Below, one piece after another: positions 18,858-26,085 of a stretch of DNA of 64,000 bases. Made by a program: the position numbers and the translations under genes. A model generated the notes under the pieces. The model ran no database searches. It was not told where the DNA came from and saw nothing but the letters and a program-made list of their open reading frames with translations. The first letter of the stretch is position 1. Each line of letters opens with the position of its first letter. The stretch lies in the NCBI GenBank assembly GCA_965227335.1, contig CBDDFV010000001.1:248001-312000 (forward strand), read 5' to 3'. This DNA is from CBDDFV01 sp965227335 (GTDB lineage: Bacteria; Planctomycetota; Phycisphaerae; Phycisphaerales; SM1A02).

Positions 18858-19274
18858 TCACGTCGACGCCGTCGCGTCGGAAGGCGGGTCGCCCTCCTGT
18901 GCGGTACGCGGCGTCTCTTCGCGGGCCGGATCCGTCAGCAGGACGAGCGCTTCCTGTCGACGCTCGCTCGCCAGCGACTCCTGGAGATCCCGGGCCGCGC
19001 CGCCTTGGAGCGCCTGCTCGCGCACGGCGCGAGCGATCGCCATCGCGGGCTCGAGATCCGTCAGCATCAGCTTGGTGGCCGATGCGTTGAGCTGGAGGAA
19101 GTCCTTCGGCGGGTTCTCGAAGGCCTTGTCGGCCACCACCCGCAGGATCTCCCGGGTCCGTTCGTCGGTCAGTTCCGTCGCATCACGCTCTCGATCCTTC
19201 GATCGCGCGGCGGTGTCAGGGGCTCGTACCCGATCCGGTCGGGCCCCCTCGTTGGACGCATTGATGTTCGTCAT
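18858..19274 (-). CDS. hypothetical hydrophilic protein, 138 aa
   Basis: This is a small acidic, mostly helical protein with no signal peptide or membrane segment. It includes DERTREILRVVADKAFENPP and LMLTDLEPAMAIARAVREQA. A strong GGAGGGGAGG lies ahead of the ATG at 19274, which supports translation. No family is recognised. The acidic, Glu/Asp-rich ends look disordered. Confidence 0.55.
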   Translation of the reverse strand: MTNINASNEGARPDRVRAPDTAARSKDRERDATELTDERTREILRVVADKAFENPPKDFLQLNASATKLMLTDLEPAMAIARAVREQALQGGAARDLQESLASERRQEALVLLTDPAREETPRTAQEGDPPSDATAST

Positions 19275-19491
19275 GAGGCGCCTCCCCTCCGGTGGGATGT
19301 GAGCCCCTGGTGCAGCCTCGACACACGTCGAAGTATGTCTGGCATCGACCTGACCGGGTCGGGCCTTGAGCCGACCTGCGTCGAATTTTCGCTCGCGATG
19401 ATCCCGGAGTCCTCGCCGCGTTCTTTTCGGACCTCAAGATGGCGCGGCCGCCGCCCCGGGCGGTGATCCGGGTGCGATCCCGACGCGGGGC

Positions 19492-19938
19492 TCAGATCGG
19501 GATCTGATAAGTATGAATGAACAGCAGCAGGATCGAGTACGCCACCGGTGACGCGGAGACGGCCACCGCGAATCGTGCGAGTCGGCGGCCGAGCCGGTCC
19601 TTGCGTCGCCCGACCCATTCGCACGCGATGATCACGAAGAGCATCAGGGCGAACTTGAAGGCGATCGCGCCGGGGAGCCCCCACATGTCGATGACCTCGC
19701 GGGCGACCGGGTTCACCTCGGAGCCGCCTCGCTCCAGGATCTTCCACGTCAGCATGATGTCCATCGACGAGACGAAGATCAGCCAGACGTACTCGCTCTG
19801 GTAGCGCATCGGCGGGAGGCCGAAGAGCGTCGACGGCTCGACCTCGCGCAACGCGGGCGGAGCCGGCCCCCCGGGCGGGGTGACCGGTCCGTCCTCGACG
19901 GCGGGATCAGATCGGGCTGGCGGGACCGGATCGGGCAT
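19492..19938 (-). CDS. DUF5658-like small membrane protein
   Basis: The 148-residue protein has a proline-rich cytoplasmic N-terminus and then three hydrophobic segments: YVWLIFVSSMDIMLTWKILE, GAIAFKFALMLFVIIACEW and a C-terminal AVAVSASPVAYSILLLFI. The arrangement S-x2-D-x4-T..GGSEVNPVARE matches the DUF5658 pattern. Function is unknown. TACTAT lies 9 nt before the ATG with no Shine-Dalgarno sequence, suggesting leaderless expression. Confidence 0.75.
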   Translation of the reverse strand: MPDPVPPARSDPAVEDGPVTPPGGPAPPALREVEPSTLFGLPPMRYQSEYVWLIFVSSMDIMLTWKILERGGSEVNPVAREVIDMWGLPGAIAFKFALMLFVIIACEWVGRRKDRLGRRLARFAVAVSASPVAYSILLLFIHTYQIPI

Positions 19939-19947
19939 GCGAACCTC

Positions 19948-19953
19948 ATAGTA
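19948..19953 (-). promoter_or_regulatory. putative -10 box of a leaderless promoter (DUF5658 gene)
   Basis: TACTAT on the minus strand, 9 nt before the ATG at 19938. Confidence 0.35.
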
Positions 19954-20026
19954 GTCCGATTCCCGGGCCGGTCCGTCAAGGGACTGGTCGACGATACTGG
20001 TTGTCTGGTGGTTCGAACGGCGTCGC

Positions 20027-21550
20027 CTAGCCCGCCGATCCCAGGCCGATCAGGGTTGTGACTCGCTGACCCGCCGCGGGCTCGGCGAGCATCGCCATTC
20101 TCGGGTCCTTGCGCGTGCATCCCAACACGATCTCGACCGCCCGGTCGGCGATCTCCTGGAACTGATTCAATGTGTCGCAGTATCGAACAAAGAGCACGCC
20201 GCTGAGCGCCGCCTGACCGCGATAGCTCAACGGGATCGCCGCGTAGCTTCCGAATGGAATGCAGGCCTCATCCTTCTGGTGCGGCATCGCGACGGCCCAT
20301 GGCCTTCCGTTTCGCATCATCCAGAACGACATTCCGTCGCTCTTCGGTCGGAGCGAGTCCGCGTGCGCGACGTACTTGTCCCGGAGTCCCTTGAACGATG
20401 GAGAAGTCGAGAAGGCGGTCGCGTGAATCGCAGCGGGGGAGAACTCCTGACGAACAAAGTCAAACGGCCAGAAATCAACCACGGCCGCCTGGCCCGCCGT
20501 CCCGGCCACCAGTTCGTCCCCCTCGAGGACCTCCATGAGAAACTGACTGATGTGTGCTTCGCAGCTCTCGTCGAGACGATTGGGCACGGCGGTCGGCGCA
20601 ATTCCCAGCTCGCCCGGGCAGGGCGGCAGCAAATCCATTCGTGCTTGCCAGAGCCACTGGATGGCCGAGGTCGCCCGGCGCACCAGATCTTCCGCGCACC
20701 AGTCGACGCCCGCCGCACCGCGGCGACCGGAGATGACGAGGAACAGGCTCGTGTCTTTGAGCGGAATGTGCTTGATGATCTCGAACTGATCGGGGATGTA
20801 TCGACCGAACTCACCGCACCAGTTCCGCGGATCGTTGGCGTCCGGCAATACGTTGCCGCCTCGCGGCATTCCCACGACGTGATCTCGTTGCAGCAGGATC
20901 GCGTCGCGAAGTGGATTGCCGGCGTGTCCGGTGCACACCTGCTCCACGAACCCGCCGAATTCACCGTCGGCTGGGTCTGATGCAGCGATCAGGCGAGCGA
21001 GGCATGCGGCCTGATCTTCAGGACGAGGAGCCCAGTAGATCGCCGCGCCCTCGGCGCCCAGCGGTCGCAGCGCGTGGTGGAGCCAGTTCAGGATCGGGAT
21101 GGCGGAGGCGGCGGGAGACCGTCCGAAGGACACCTCCGCCAGAATCGAATTGAGCTGATGCACATCACGGCGATACGCCTGTCGATCTTCGGCGTTCGCC
21201 TCAAACCTGGCCGCCTTGTACGCGGAGTCGAGCAATGCTCCGGCGTCTTCCCCCTCGGCCTGATCGGCGAACGTGTCCTCATCGGAAAGCCCGGTGGCCT
21301 GCGTAAACAACTCCGTCGGACTCATATCAAGAGCGCGGGCCAGCGCAATCAGATTGTCGAAGGAGAGCGTCCGGTTGCCCTTCTTCATGTGTGAGACGAG
21401 CGTCTCGTCGACGCCCAGCAGACGAGCAAGTTGCCGTTGCGTACACCCGAGGCGGCCGATCGCGAAGTCGACCATCTGCGATGCAGCTTCGCCGCTGAAC
21501 GGCGAAACCCCTCCCTGATTCTGATTGTCAGTCGTTCGTTCATGTGCCAT
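20027..21550 (-). CDS. XRE-family regulator with long GAF-like sensor region
   Basis: The 507-residue protein has an N-terminal Cro/C1-type helix-turn-helix (about residues 36-85: CTQRQLARLLGVDETLVSHM, then KKGNRTLSFDNLIALARALD). The remaining about 400 residues appear to hold two GAF/PAS-like sensory units; the second ends in AAIPLSYRGQAALSGVLFVR, a GAF-like strand pattern. The ligand is unknown. It is the second gene of a two-gene unit, 37 bp after the 184-residue gene, with a promoter overlapped by two palindromes (22216-22251) that it probably binds. Base composition is lower in GC than its neighbours, which suggests acquisition. The domain assignment beyond the HTH is tentative. Confidence 0.8.
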   Translation of the reverse strand: MAHERTTDNQNQGGVSPFSGEAASQMVDFAIGRLGCTQRQLARLLGVDETLVSHMKKGNRTLSFDNLIALARALDMSPTELFTQATGLSDEDTFADQAEGEDAGALLDSAYKAARFEANAEDRQAYRRDVHQLNSILAEVSFGRSPAASAIPILNWLHHALRPLGAEGAAIYWAPRPEDQAACLARLIAASDPADGEFGGFVEQVCTGHAGNPLRDAILLQRDHVVGMPRGGNVLPDANDPRNWCGEFGRYIPDQFEIIKHIPLKDTSLFLVISGRRGAAGVDWCAEDLVRRATSAIQWLWQARMDLLPPCPGELGIAPTAVPNRLDESCEAHISQFLMEVLEGDELVAGTAGQAAVVDFWPFDFVRQEFSPAAIHATAFSTSPSFKGLRDKYVAHADSLRPKSDGMSFWMMRNGRPWAVAMPHQKDEACIPFGSYAAIPLSYRGQAALSGVLFVRYCDTLNQFQEIADRAVEIVLGCTRKDPRMAMLAEPAAGQRVTTLIGLGSAG

Positions 21551-21587
21551 GAGAAGTAACTTTCGCGCCTAGTCGGAAGAGAAGTGT

Positions 21588-22142
21588 CTAGCGGAGTCGA
21601 TGCTGTTGCTGCAGCACGTTGAGCATCGGGGCTTCAACTTCCGCGTACCATTCAACGCCATCTCCAATGAGGTCCTGCTTGAAGACCTTGCAGAGTTTCG
21701 AATACGGGCCCTGGCGACCTCGGAACACCTTCAGCTCTCCCGCCAGGGGCGGCGGAATCGGACGACAGGGAAGCTCGCTCAGACGCGTCATCAGTTCGAA
21801 GGACTCCCCGCGGTACCGATCGAGGGCGTGGTAAGCCAGCTCAAGATCGAGCTTGGTCTGCAAGCGGCGCAGAATCCGATGGACGGACGCGTCCGGCTTG
21901 AGCGCCTGATCGACGCGTTGAAGCCGGACTCTCGCCCGGTTCATCTCACCGATGGTGTCGTCCGATAATTCATCGAATCGTCGTCTCAGCTGCAATCCGA
22001 AGTCACGCTGAAACGCCGATCGCACGGCGGATGCGCAGCCCAGCTTGAACTCCGCCGTTCCGCCGTGACGAACCAGTTCATCAATCATCTCGTCGAACAG
22101 GGCGGACGAGACGTCGAACACAGAAGACCAGCTCTCGACCAT
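21588..22142 (-). CDS. hypothetical protein, 184 aa, first gene of the XRE unit
   Basis: The cytoplasmic helical protein has no recognised family. It contains AFQRDFGLQLRRRFDELSDD and RVRLQRVDQALKPDASVHRI, and a basic C-terminal third ending in VLQQQHRLR. GAGGTGAG lies about 6 nt before the ATG at 22142, and a good promoter is 50 bp further upstream. Lower GC than the flanking genes, shared with the XRE gene, marks the pair as one imported unit. It may be an effector, antitoxin partner or ligand enzyme for the regulator; the sequence does not decide. Confidence 0.65.
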   Translation of the reverse strand: MVESWSSVFDVSSALFDEMIDELVRHGGTAEFKLGCASAVRSAFQRDFGLQLRRRFDELSDDTIGEMNRARVRLQRVDQALKPDASVHRILRRLQTKLDLELAYHALDRYRGESFELMTRLSELPCRPIPPPLAGELKVFRGRQGPYSKLCKVFKQDLIGDGVEWYAEVEAPMLNVLQQQHRLR

Positions 22143-22200
22143 TTGCTCACCTCGTGGGATGGGCTGAGGGTTGCCGGTCTTTCTCCTCACTCCACAAGAC

Positions 22201-22229
22201 ACCATACACCGGACTTGACGAGATGTCAA
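22201..22229 (-). promoter_or_regulatory. sigma70-like promoter of the 184-aa/XRE unit
   Basis: TTGACA (22229-22224) and TATGGT (22206-22201) are separated by exactly 17 nt on the minus strand. The start would fall near 22194, giving a leader of about 50 nt that ends in a good ribosome-binding site. This is the best -35/-10 pair seen in the window. Confidence 0.7.
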
Positions 22230-22251
22230 GTATCAGAATGACAGCATGTCA
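22216..22251. promoter_or_regulatory. two TGAC-N5-GTCA operators
   Basis: Site 1 is ACTTGAC-GAGAT-GTCAAGT (22213-22231, a perfect 7-bp palindrome). Site 2 is TGAC-AGCAT-GTCA (22239-22251). Both have the same half-sites and 5-nt centre, and their centres are 23 bp apart, about two helical turns, on the same face. Site 1 overlaps the -35 box of the XRE unit, and both lie just upstream of the dgt promoter, so the XRE protein may control both directions. Confidence 0.7.
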
Positions 22252-22275
22252 AATTCGGCCCCGTCACGCCGCCGA

Positions 22276-22281
22276 TATCAT
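22276..22281 (+). promoter_or_regulatory. putative -10 box of a leaderless promoter (dgt)
   Basis: TATCAT ends 6 nt before the ATG at 22288. The operator pair lies directly upstream. Confidence 0.4.
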
Positions 22282-22287
22282 CACGCC

Positions 22288-23748
22288 ATGGCCGCCCCCT
22301 CGCTCGCCGTCGCTCTCGACTGGTCCCGCCTCCTCACCGCGACCCGCCAGCGCGCCCTCCAGGGCGGGCCGGAATCGCACGCCGGGGACGATGACGTCCG
22401 GACCGCCTTCGAACGCGATTACGACCGCTCCCTCTTCGCCGCTCCCGTGCGACGCCTCCAGGACAAGGCCCAGGTCTTCCCGCTCGAACCCAACGACTCC
22501 GTTCGCACCCGGCTCACCCACTCCCTCGAAGTCTCGACCATCGCCCGCCAGCTCGCGGCGATCTGCGCGCGACGGCTCGAGGAGCGGGACGCCGTTGACG
22601 CCCCCCAGGCCGCCGCGATCACCCACCTCGCCGCCACGGCCGGCCTCCTGCACGACCTCGGCAATCCGCCCTTCGGTCACTCGGGCGAGCAGTCGATCCA
22701 GTCGTGGTTCGCGGCCCGGGCGTCCGCGCTCCGCGACCCCGCGTCCGACGCCGCGTTCCGGGACCTGCCGGAACAGATGCAGGCGGACTTCCTGCGGTTC
22801 GAGGGCAACGCGCAGACGATTCGCATCGTCGCCCGGCTCCAGGTCCTCAGCGATCTCCACGGGCTCAACCTCACGGCCGGCGCGCTCTCCGTCCTCGGCA
22901 AGTACGTCGCGCCCGCCCACGAAGCGCGGCCCGATCACGAGAACCACGCGTGGTCCAAGCCCGGCTGGTTCGCCTCCGAACGCGATCTCGTGCTCGCCGT
23001 GCGCGAGACGACGGGGACGGGCGAAGCGCGGCACCCGGTCACGTTCATCGTCGAGGCCGCCGATGACATCGTCTACTCCATCATCGATCTCGAAGACGGC
23101 GTCAAGAAGGGCATGCTCGACTGGGCGACCCTCGCCGAAACGCTGGCGACCCAGGCCCCGGATTCGGCGCGGCTCATCGAGAGCGCCGAACGACGCGTCG
23201 ATCGGGGCCCCATGCGTCTCGCCGGACGCGCCCGCGATGAAGCGTGCATCGGCGCGCTGCGGACGGCGGTGATCGGCGAGACCGTCCGCTCCGCCGCGAC
23301 CGCGTTCAACACCCATTACGACGACATCATGCGCGGCGCGTTCGGCGACGAACTCGTGAAGGCCGGGCCGGCCGCGCCCCTCGTGAAAGCGTGCAAGCGG
23401 ATCGGACGGGAGCACGTCTACTGCGCGGCGGAGGTGCTTCGGCTGGAGATCATGGGCGAGCGTGTGCTGCATGATCTCATGGACGACTTCTGGTCCGCCG
23501 CGTCCGCGTGGACGCCCGACTGGATCGGCTCCGACGGCGCCGTGCGCACGACGTCGACCGCCGCGAAGATCTACGCGCTGCTGTCGAAGAACTACCGGGC
23601 GGTGTTCGAGCACGCGGTGGCGACGGCCCCGGACGAGGCGCACCGGCTCTACGCGCGGCTGCAGCTTGTCACGGACAACATCGCCGGCATGACCGACACC
23701 TACGCGTGCACCCTGCATCGACGGTTGCGTAACGCGGGCGGCGGGTGA
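22288..23748 (+). CDS. dgt: deoxyguanosinetriphosphate triphosphohydrolase-like protein
   Basis: The 486-residue HD-superfamily enzyme splits dNTPs to deoxynucleoside and triphosphate. The metal-binding residues are visible: His in RTRLTHSLEVSTIARQ, the HD pair in GLLHDLGNPPFGHSGE, and a downstream Asp in FIVEAADDIVYSIIDLED. The length fits the long Dgt class. ATG 22288 is used because an in-frame ATG at 22246 falls inside operator site 2. It lies divergent from the XRE unit. Dgt proteins balance dNTP pools and some block phage replication; no defence cluster is evident. Confidence 0.88.
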   Translation: MAAPSLAVALDWSRLLTATRQRALQGGPESHAGDDDVRTAFERDYDRSLFAAPVRRLQDKAQVFPLEPNDSVRTRLTHSLEVSTIARQLAAICARRLEERDAVDAPQAAAITHLAATAGLLHDLGNPPFGHSGEQSIQSWFAARASALRDPASDAAFRDLPEQMQADFLRFEGNAQTIRIVARLQVLSDLHGLNLTAGALSVLGKYVAPAHEARPDHENHAWSKPGWFASERDLVLAVRETTGTGEARHPVTFIVEAADDIVYSIIDLEDGVKKGMLDWATLAETLATQAPDSARLIESAERRVDRGPMRLAGRARDEACIGALRTAVIGETVRSAATAFNTHYDDIMRGAFGDELVKAGPAAPLVKACKRIGREHVYCAAEVLRLEIMGERVLHDLMDDFWSAASAWTPDWIGSDGAVRTTSTAAKIYALLSKNYRAVFEHAVATAPDEAHRLYARLQLVTDNIAGMTDTYACTLHRRLRNAGGG

Positions 23749-23758
23749 TCGCGCGGGG

Positions 23759-23992
23759 TCAGCCGTAGTGGGGCGGCCGCTCGTTCTCCAGATCCGCGTT
23801 CGTCGGCGGGCCGTGCTCGTCGAGGCGGGCGAGCATCGACTTCAGCTCGCCGCGCGTGGCCCCGAGATCGCGCACAAGGCCGTCGATCTTCGCGTGCATG
23901 GAGCGGACCACTTCGTCGAGGGCCTCGAGATCGCGCTCGAGGTAGAGCGCCTTCTCTTCGAGCTGCAGGACGCGGTCATGGTCGGTCGGCAT
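23759..23992 (-). CDS. slyX: SlyX-family protein
   Basis: The 77-residue coiled-coil protein follows the SlyX plan: an N-terminal LEEKALYLERDLEALDEVVR heptad region, a second helix LVRDLGATRGELKSMLARL, and the diagnostic RPPHYG terminus. Its role is unknown even in well-studied bacteria. GGAG precedes the ATG by 10-11 nt. It converges with dgt. Confidence 0.85.
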   Translation of the reverse strand: MPTDHDRVLQLEEKALYLERDLEALDEVVRSMHAKIDGLVRDLGATRGELKSMLARLDEHGPPTNADLENERPPHYG

Positions 23993-24120
23993 GGTCGGTT
24001 CTCCGTCGCTCCCGCATGCTACCGGCTCCGCGGCGCGGCGTGCTTTCCGCGGCGGGACTCGCCGCCTACACTTGCCCTCGCATCAACTCATTTTTCGCCC
24101 GTCTGTGGAAGGGAACCGCC

Positions 24121-24408
24121 ATGGCGCACGCAGTGGCCAGTCACATTCTCGTCGAAACCGAGCAGGAAGCCCTCGACCTCAAGAAGCAGATCGAGGACGA
24201 CGGCAAGGAATTCGCCGACCTCGCCAAGGAACACTCCAAGTGCCCTTCGTCACAGCAGGGCGGCAGCCTCGGCGACTTCGGCCAGGGCGTGATGGTGCCG
24301 GAGTTCGACCAGGTCGTGTTCGGCGATCTTCCGGTCGGCGACATTTCCGAGCCCGTGAAGACGCAGTTCGGCTACCACCTGATCCAGGTTCAGCAGCGGA
24401 CGGGCTGA
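24121..24408 (+). CDS. parvulin-type peptidyl-prolyl isomerase (stand-alone PpiC)
   Basis: The 95-residue protein is a single rotamase domain with the family signatures VASHILVETEQEALDLKKQI, SKCPSSQQGGSLGDFGQG and VKTQFGYHLIQV. No signal peptide or chaperone domain is present, so it is cytoplasmic, as E. coli PpiC is. GGAAGGGAAC precedes the ATG, and TACACT near 24066 may be its -10 box. yaaA starts 4 bp after its stop and must be cotranscribed. Confidence 0.92.
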   Translation: MAHAVASHILVETEQEALDLKKQIEDDGKEFADLAKEHSKCPSSQQGGSLGDFGQGVMVPEFDQVVFGDLPVGDISEPVKTQFGYHLIQVQQRTG

Positions 24409-24412
24409 CAGC

Positions 24413-25189
24413 ATGCTGATGGTTCTGTCCCCCGCGAAGTCGCTCAATCCCGATCGGCAGGCGCGCTCGAAGACGGTCACCGAGCCCGAGTTCATCGACG
24501 ACGCCGCCCAGCTGGTCGGGACGCTGCGGAAGAAGTCCAAACGCGCGCTCGGCGTGTTGATGAACATCAGCGACGACCTCGCCGCGCTCAATCATGAGCG
24601 GTTCAGGACGTGGTCGCCGGAGACGGATGCGTCCGCGGCGCGGCGGGCGGTGCTGCTGTTCGACGGCGACGTCTACAGCGGCCTCGATGTCGACACGCTG
24701 GCGGCGAAGGACCTGCAGTTCGCCCAGAAGCGACTGCGCATCCTGTCGGGTCTGTACGGCGTGCTGCGCCCGCTCGATGCAATCGCGCCGTACCGGCTGG
24801 AGATGGGGACGGACCTCACGGGGCGCGGCTGGAAGAACCTCTACGACTTCTGGGGCGACCGGATCGCCGACAGCCTCGCCGCGTCGATGAGGAAGACGAA
24901 ATCAAAGACGCTGGTCAATCTGGCCTCCGACGAGTACTTCCGCGCCGTGCGTTCGGATCGTCTCGACGTCCCGGTGATCAAGCCGGTCTTCAAGGAGCGC
25001 CGGCAGGGCAAGTGGAAGGTGATCAGCTTCTCGGCGAAGAAGGCCCGGGGCCTGATGGCCCGGTACGCCGTCACCGAACGTCTGGACGACGCCGAGGACC
25101 TGAAGTCGTTCGATCTCGAGGGGTATTCGTTCCGCGCGAAGGAATCGACGGACCACGAGTGGCTCTTCGGGCGCGAGCAGCCGAAGTAG
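24413..25189 (+). CDS. yaaA: peroxide stress protein YaaA
   Basis: The 258-residue protein matches YaaA/DUF328 throughout: MLMVLSPAKSLN, VLLFDGDVYSGLDVDTL, LRILSGLYGVLRPLDAI, PYRLEMGTDL, NLYDFWGDRI, and VNLASDEYFRAV near the middle. In E. coli YaaA lowers free iron under peroxide stress and binds DNA. The start ATG 24413 matches family N-termini (MLxxLSPAKxL). It is coupled to the parvulin gene upstream and converges with the LuxR gene 9 bp downstream. Confidence 0.94.
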   Translation: MLMVLSPAKSLNPDRQARSKTVTEPEFIDDAAQLVGTLRKKSKRALGVLMNISDDLAALNHERFRTWSPETDASAARRAVLLFDGDVYSGLDVDTLAAKDLQFAQKRLRILSGLYGVLRPLDAIAPYRLEMGTDLTGRGWKNLYDFWGDRIADSLAASMRKTKSKTLVNLASDEYFRAVRSDRLDVPVIKPVFKERRQGKWKVISFSAKKARGLMARYAVTERLDDAEDLKSFDLEGYSFRAKESTDHEWLFGREQPK

Positions 25190-25198
25190 AAGCGCGGG

Positions 25199-25897
25199 TC
25201 AACCGCTCCGTTCGCGTCCGGCGTCCTGCATTTCCAGTCCGGCCGCGATCGCGATGCGGGCGAGTTCGATGCGGTTGCGGGCGCGAAGCTTCGCGGCGAC
25301 CGTGGCCCGATGGCGTTCAATCGTCTTGGGCGAACGGTGCAGCCGCTCCGCGATCTCCGGACTCGTCAGGCCCTGACCGATCAGCGCGAGGACTTCGAGT
25401 TCGCGCCGGGTCAGGACGTTGAGCGGCCCGAGATCGATGCACTCCGCTTCGACCACCGCGATCCGCGGATCCTCCGGATCCCACTGTCCCGGATGGACGG
25501 TGATGAGCACCCGCGGATCATCGTCCGTCGAAGATCCGATCCGCCGGATCATCGCCTGCATCTGTTGTCCGCCCCGGATCTCGCGAAACACCGTCGGCTG
25601 CCCGGTGTCGCACACGCGTGCGATGAGGTCGAGTCGCTCGCGGGTTTCGTGGTCCGACTGGAAGTCCGACCAGGGCCGGCCGATCACCTGGGCGGGTTCG
25701 AGCTCGTGAGAACCGCCGAACCAGTAGTCGATGAGGTCGCGATTGGCGAATCGAATGACGCCGTCGCGGCTGACGACGCCGACCCCCCCGCCGGGCTCGC
25801 CCACCAGGGCTCTCCAGACGTCTTCCGTGTTGAGGTGCAGCTGGTCGAATCGCGCATCGGTTGAGAGTCGGGCTGTCCTCGATGACGTGTCTGACAT
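25199..25897 (-). CDS. PAS-domain LuxR-type transcriptional regulator
   Basis: The 232-residue protein has a PAS-like N-terminal half (about 28-125; GVGVVSRDGVIRFANRDLID) and a C-terminal LuxR HTH (about 165-225; LTRRELEVLALIGQGLTSPE, then IAERLHRSPKTIERHRATV). No receiver domain is present, so the PAS domain probably senses the signal directly. GGAGA precedes the ATG at 25897 by 6 nt. The target is unknown; the only divergent neighbour, thiC, points the same way and is riboswitch-controlled. Confidence 0.9.
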   Translation of the reverse strand: MSDTSSRTARLSTDARFDQLHLNTEDVWRALVGEPGGGVGVVSRDGVIRFANRDLIDYWFGGSHELEPAQVIGRPWSDFQSDHETRERLDLIARVCDTGQPTVFREIRGGQQMQAMIRRIGSSTDDDPRVLITVHPGQWDPEDPRIAVVEAECIDLGPLNVLTRRELEVLALIGQGLTSPEIAERLHRSPKTIERHRATVAAKLRARNRIELARIAIAAGLEMQDAGRERSG

Positions 25898-26085
25898 GCA
25901 ACGTCTCCGGGTCTGCTCCTTGCATCTCCCTCTCGATTGTCACGCCCCCTCATGGGCGATTCATCCTACCGCGCGCCGTGCAGCCGCGCATACAACCTTC
26001 TCGCCAGAGAAAACGGATTGACCGCGCCCGATGCTGCTGGTGCGCACGGCGATCGATTGGTTGTCGTCACACCGGCCGGCGTTGG

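Noticed and set aside
22246..22288. Longer dgt start at ATG 22246
   Set aside because: It lies inside operator site 2 and ahead of the likely -10 box; the family N-terminus fits 22288.
22288..23748. Antiphage dGTPase defence system
   Set aside because: The gene looks like a housekeeping Dgt and no other defence gene is adjacent; only the possible XRE control is noted.
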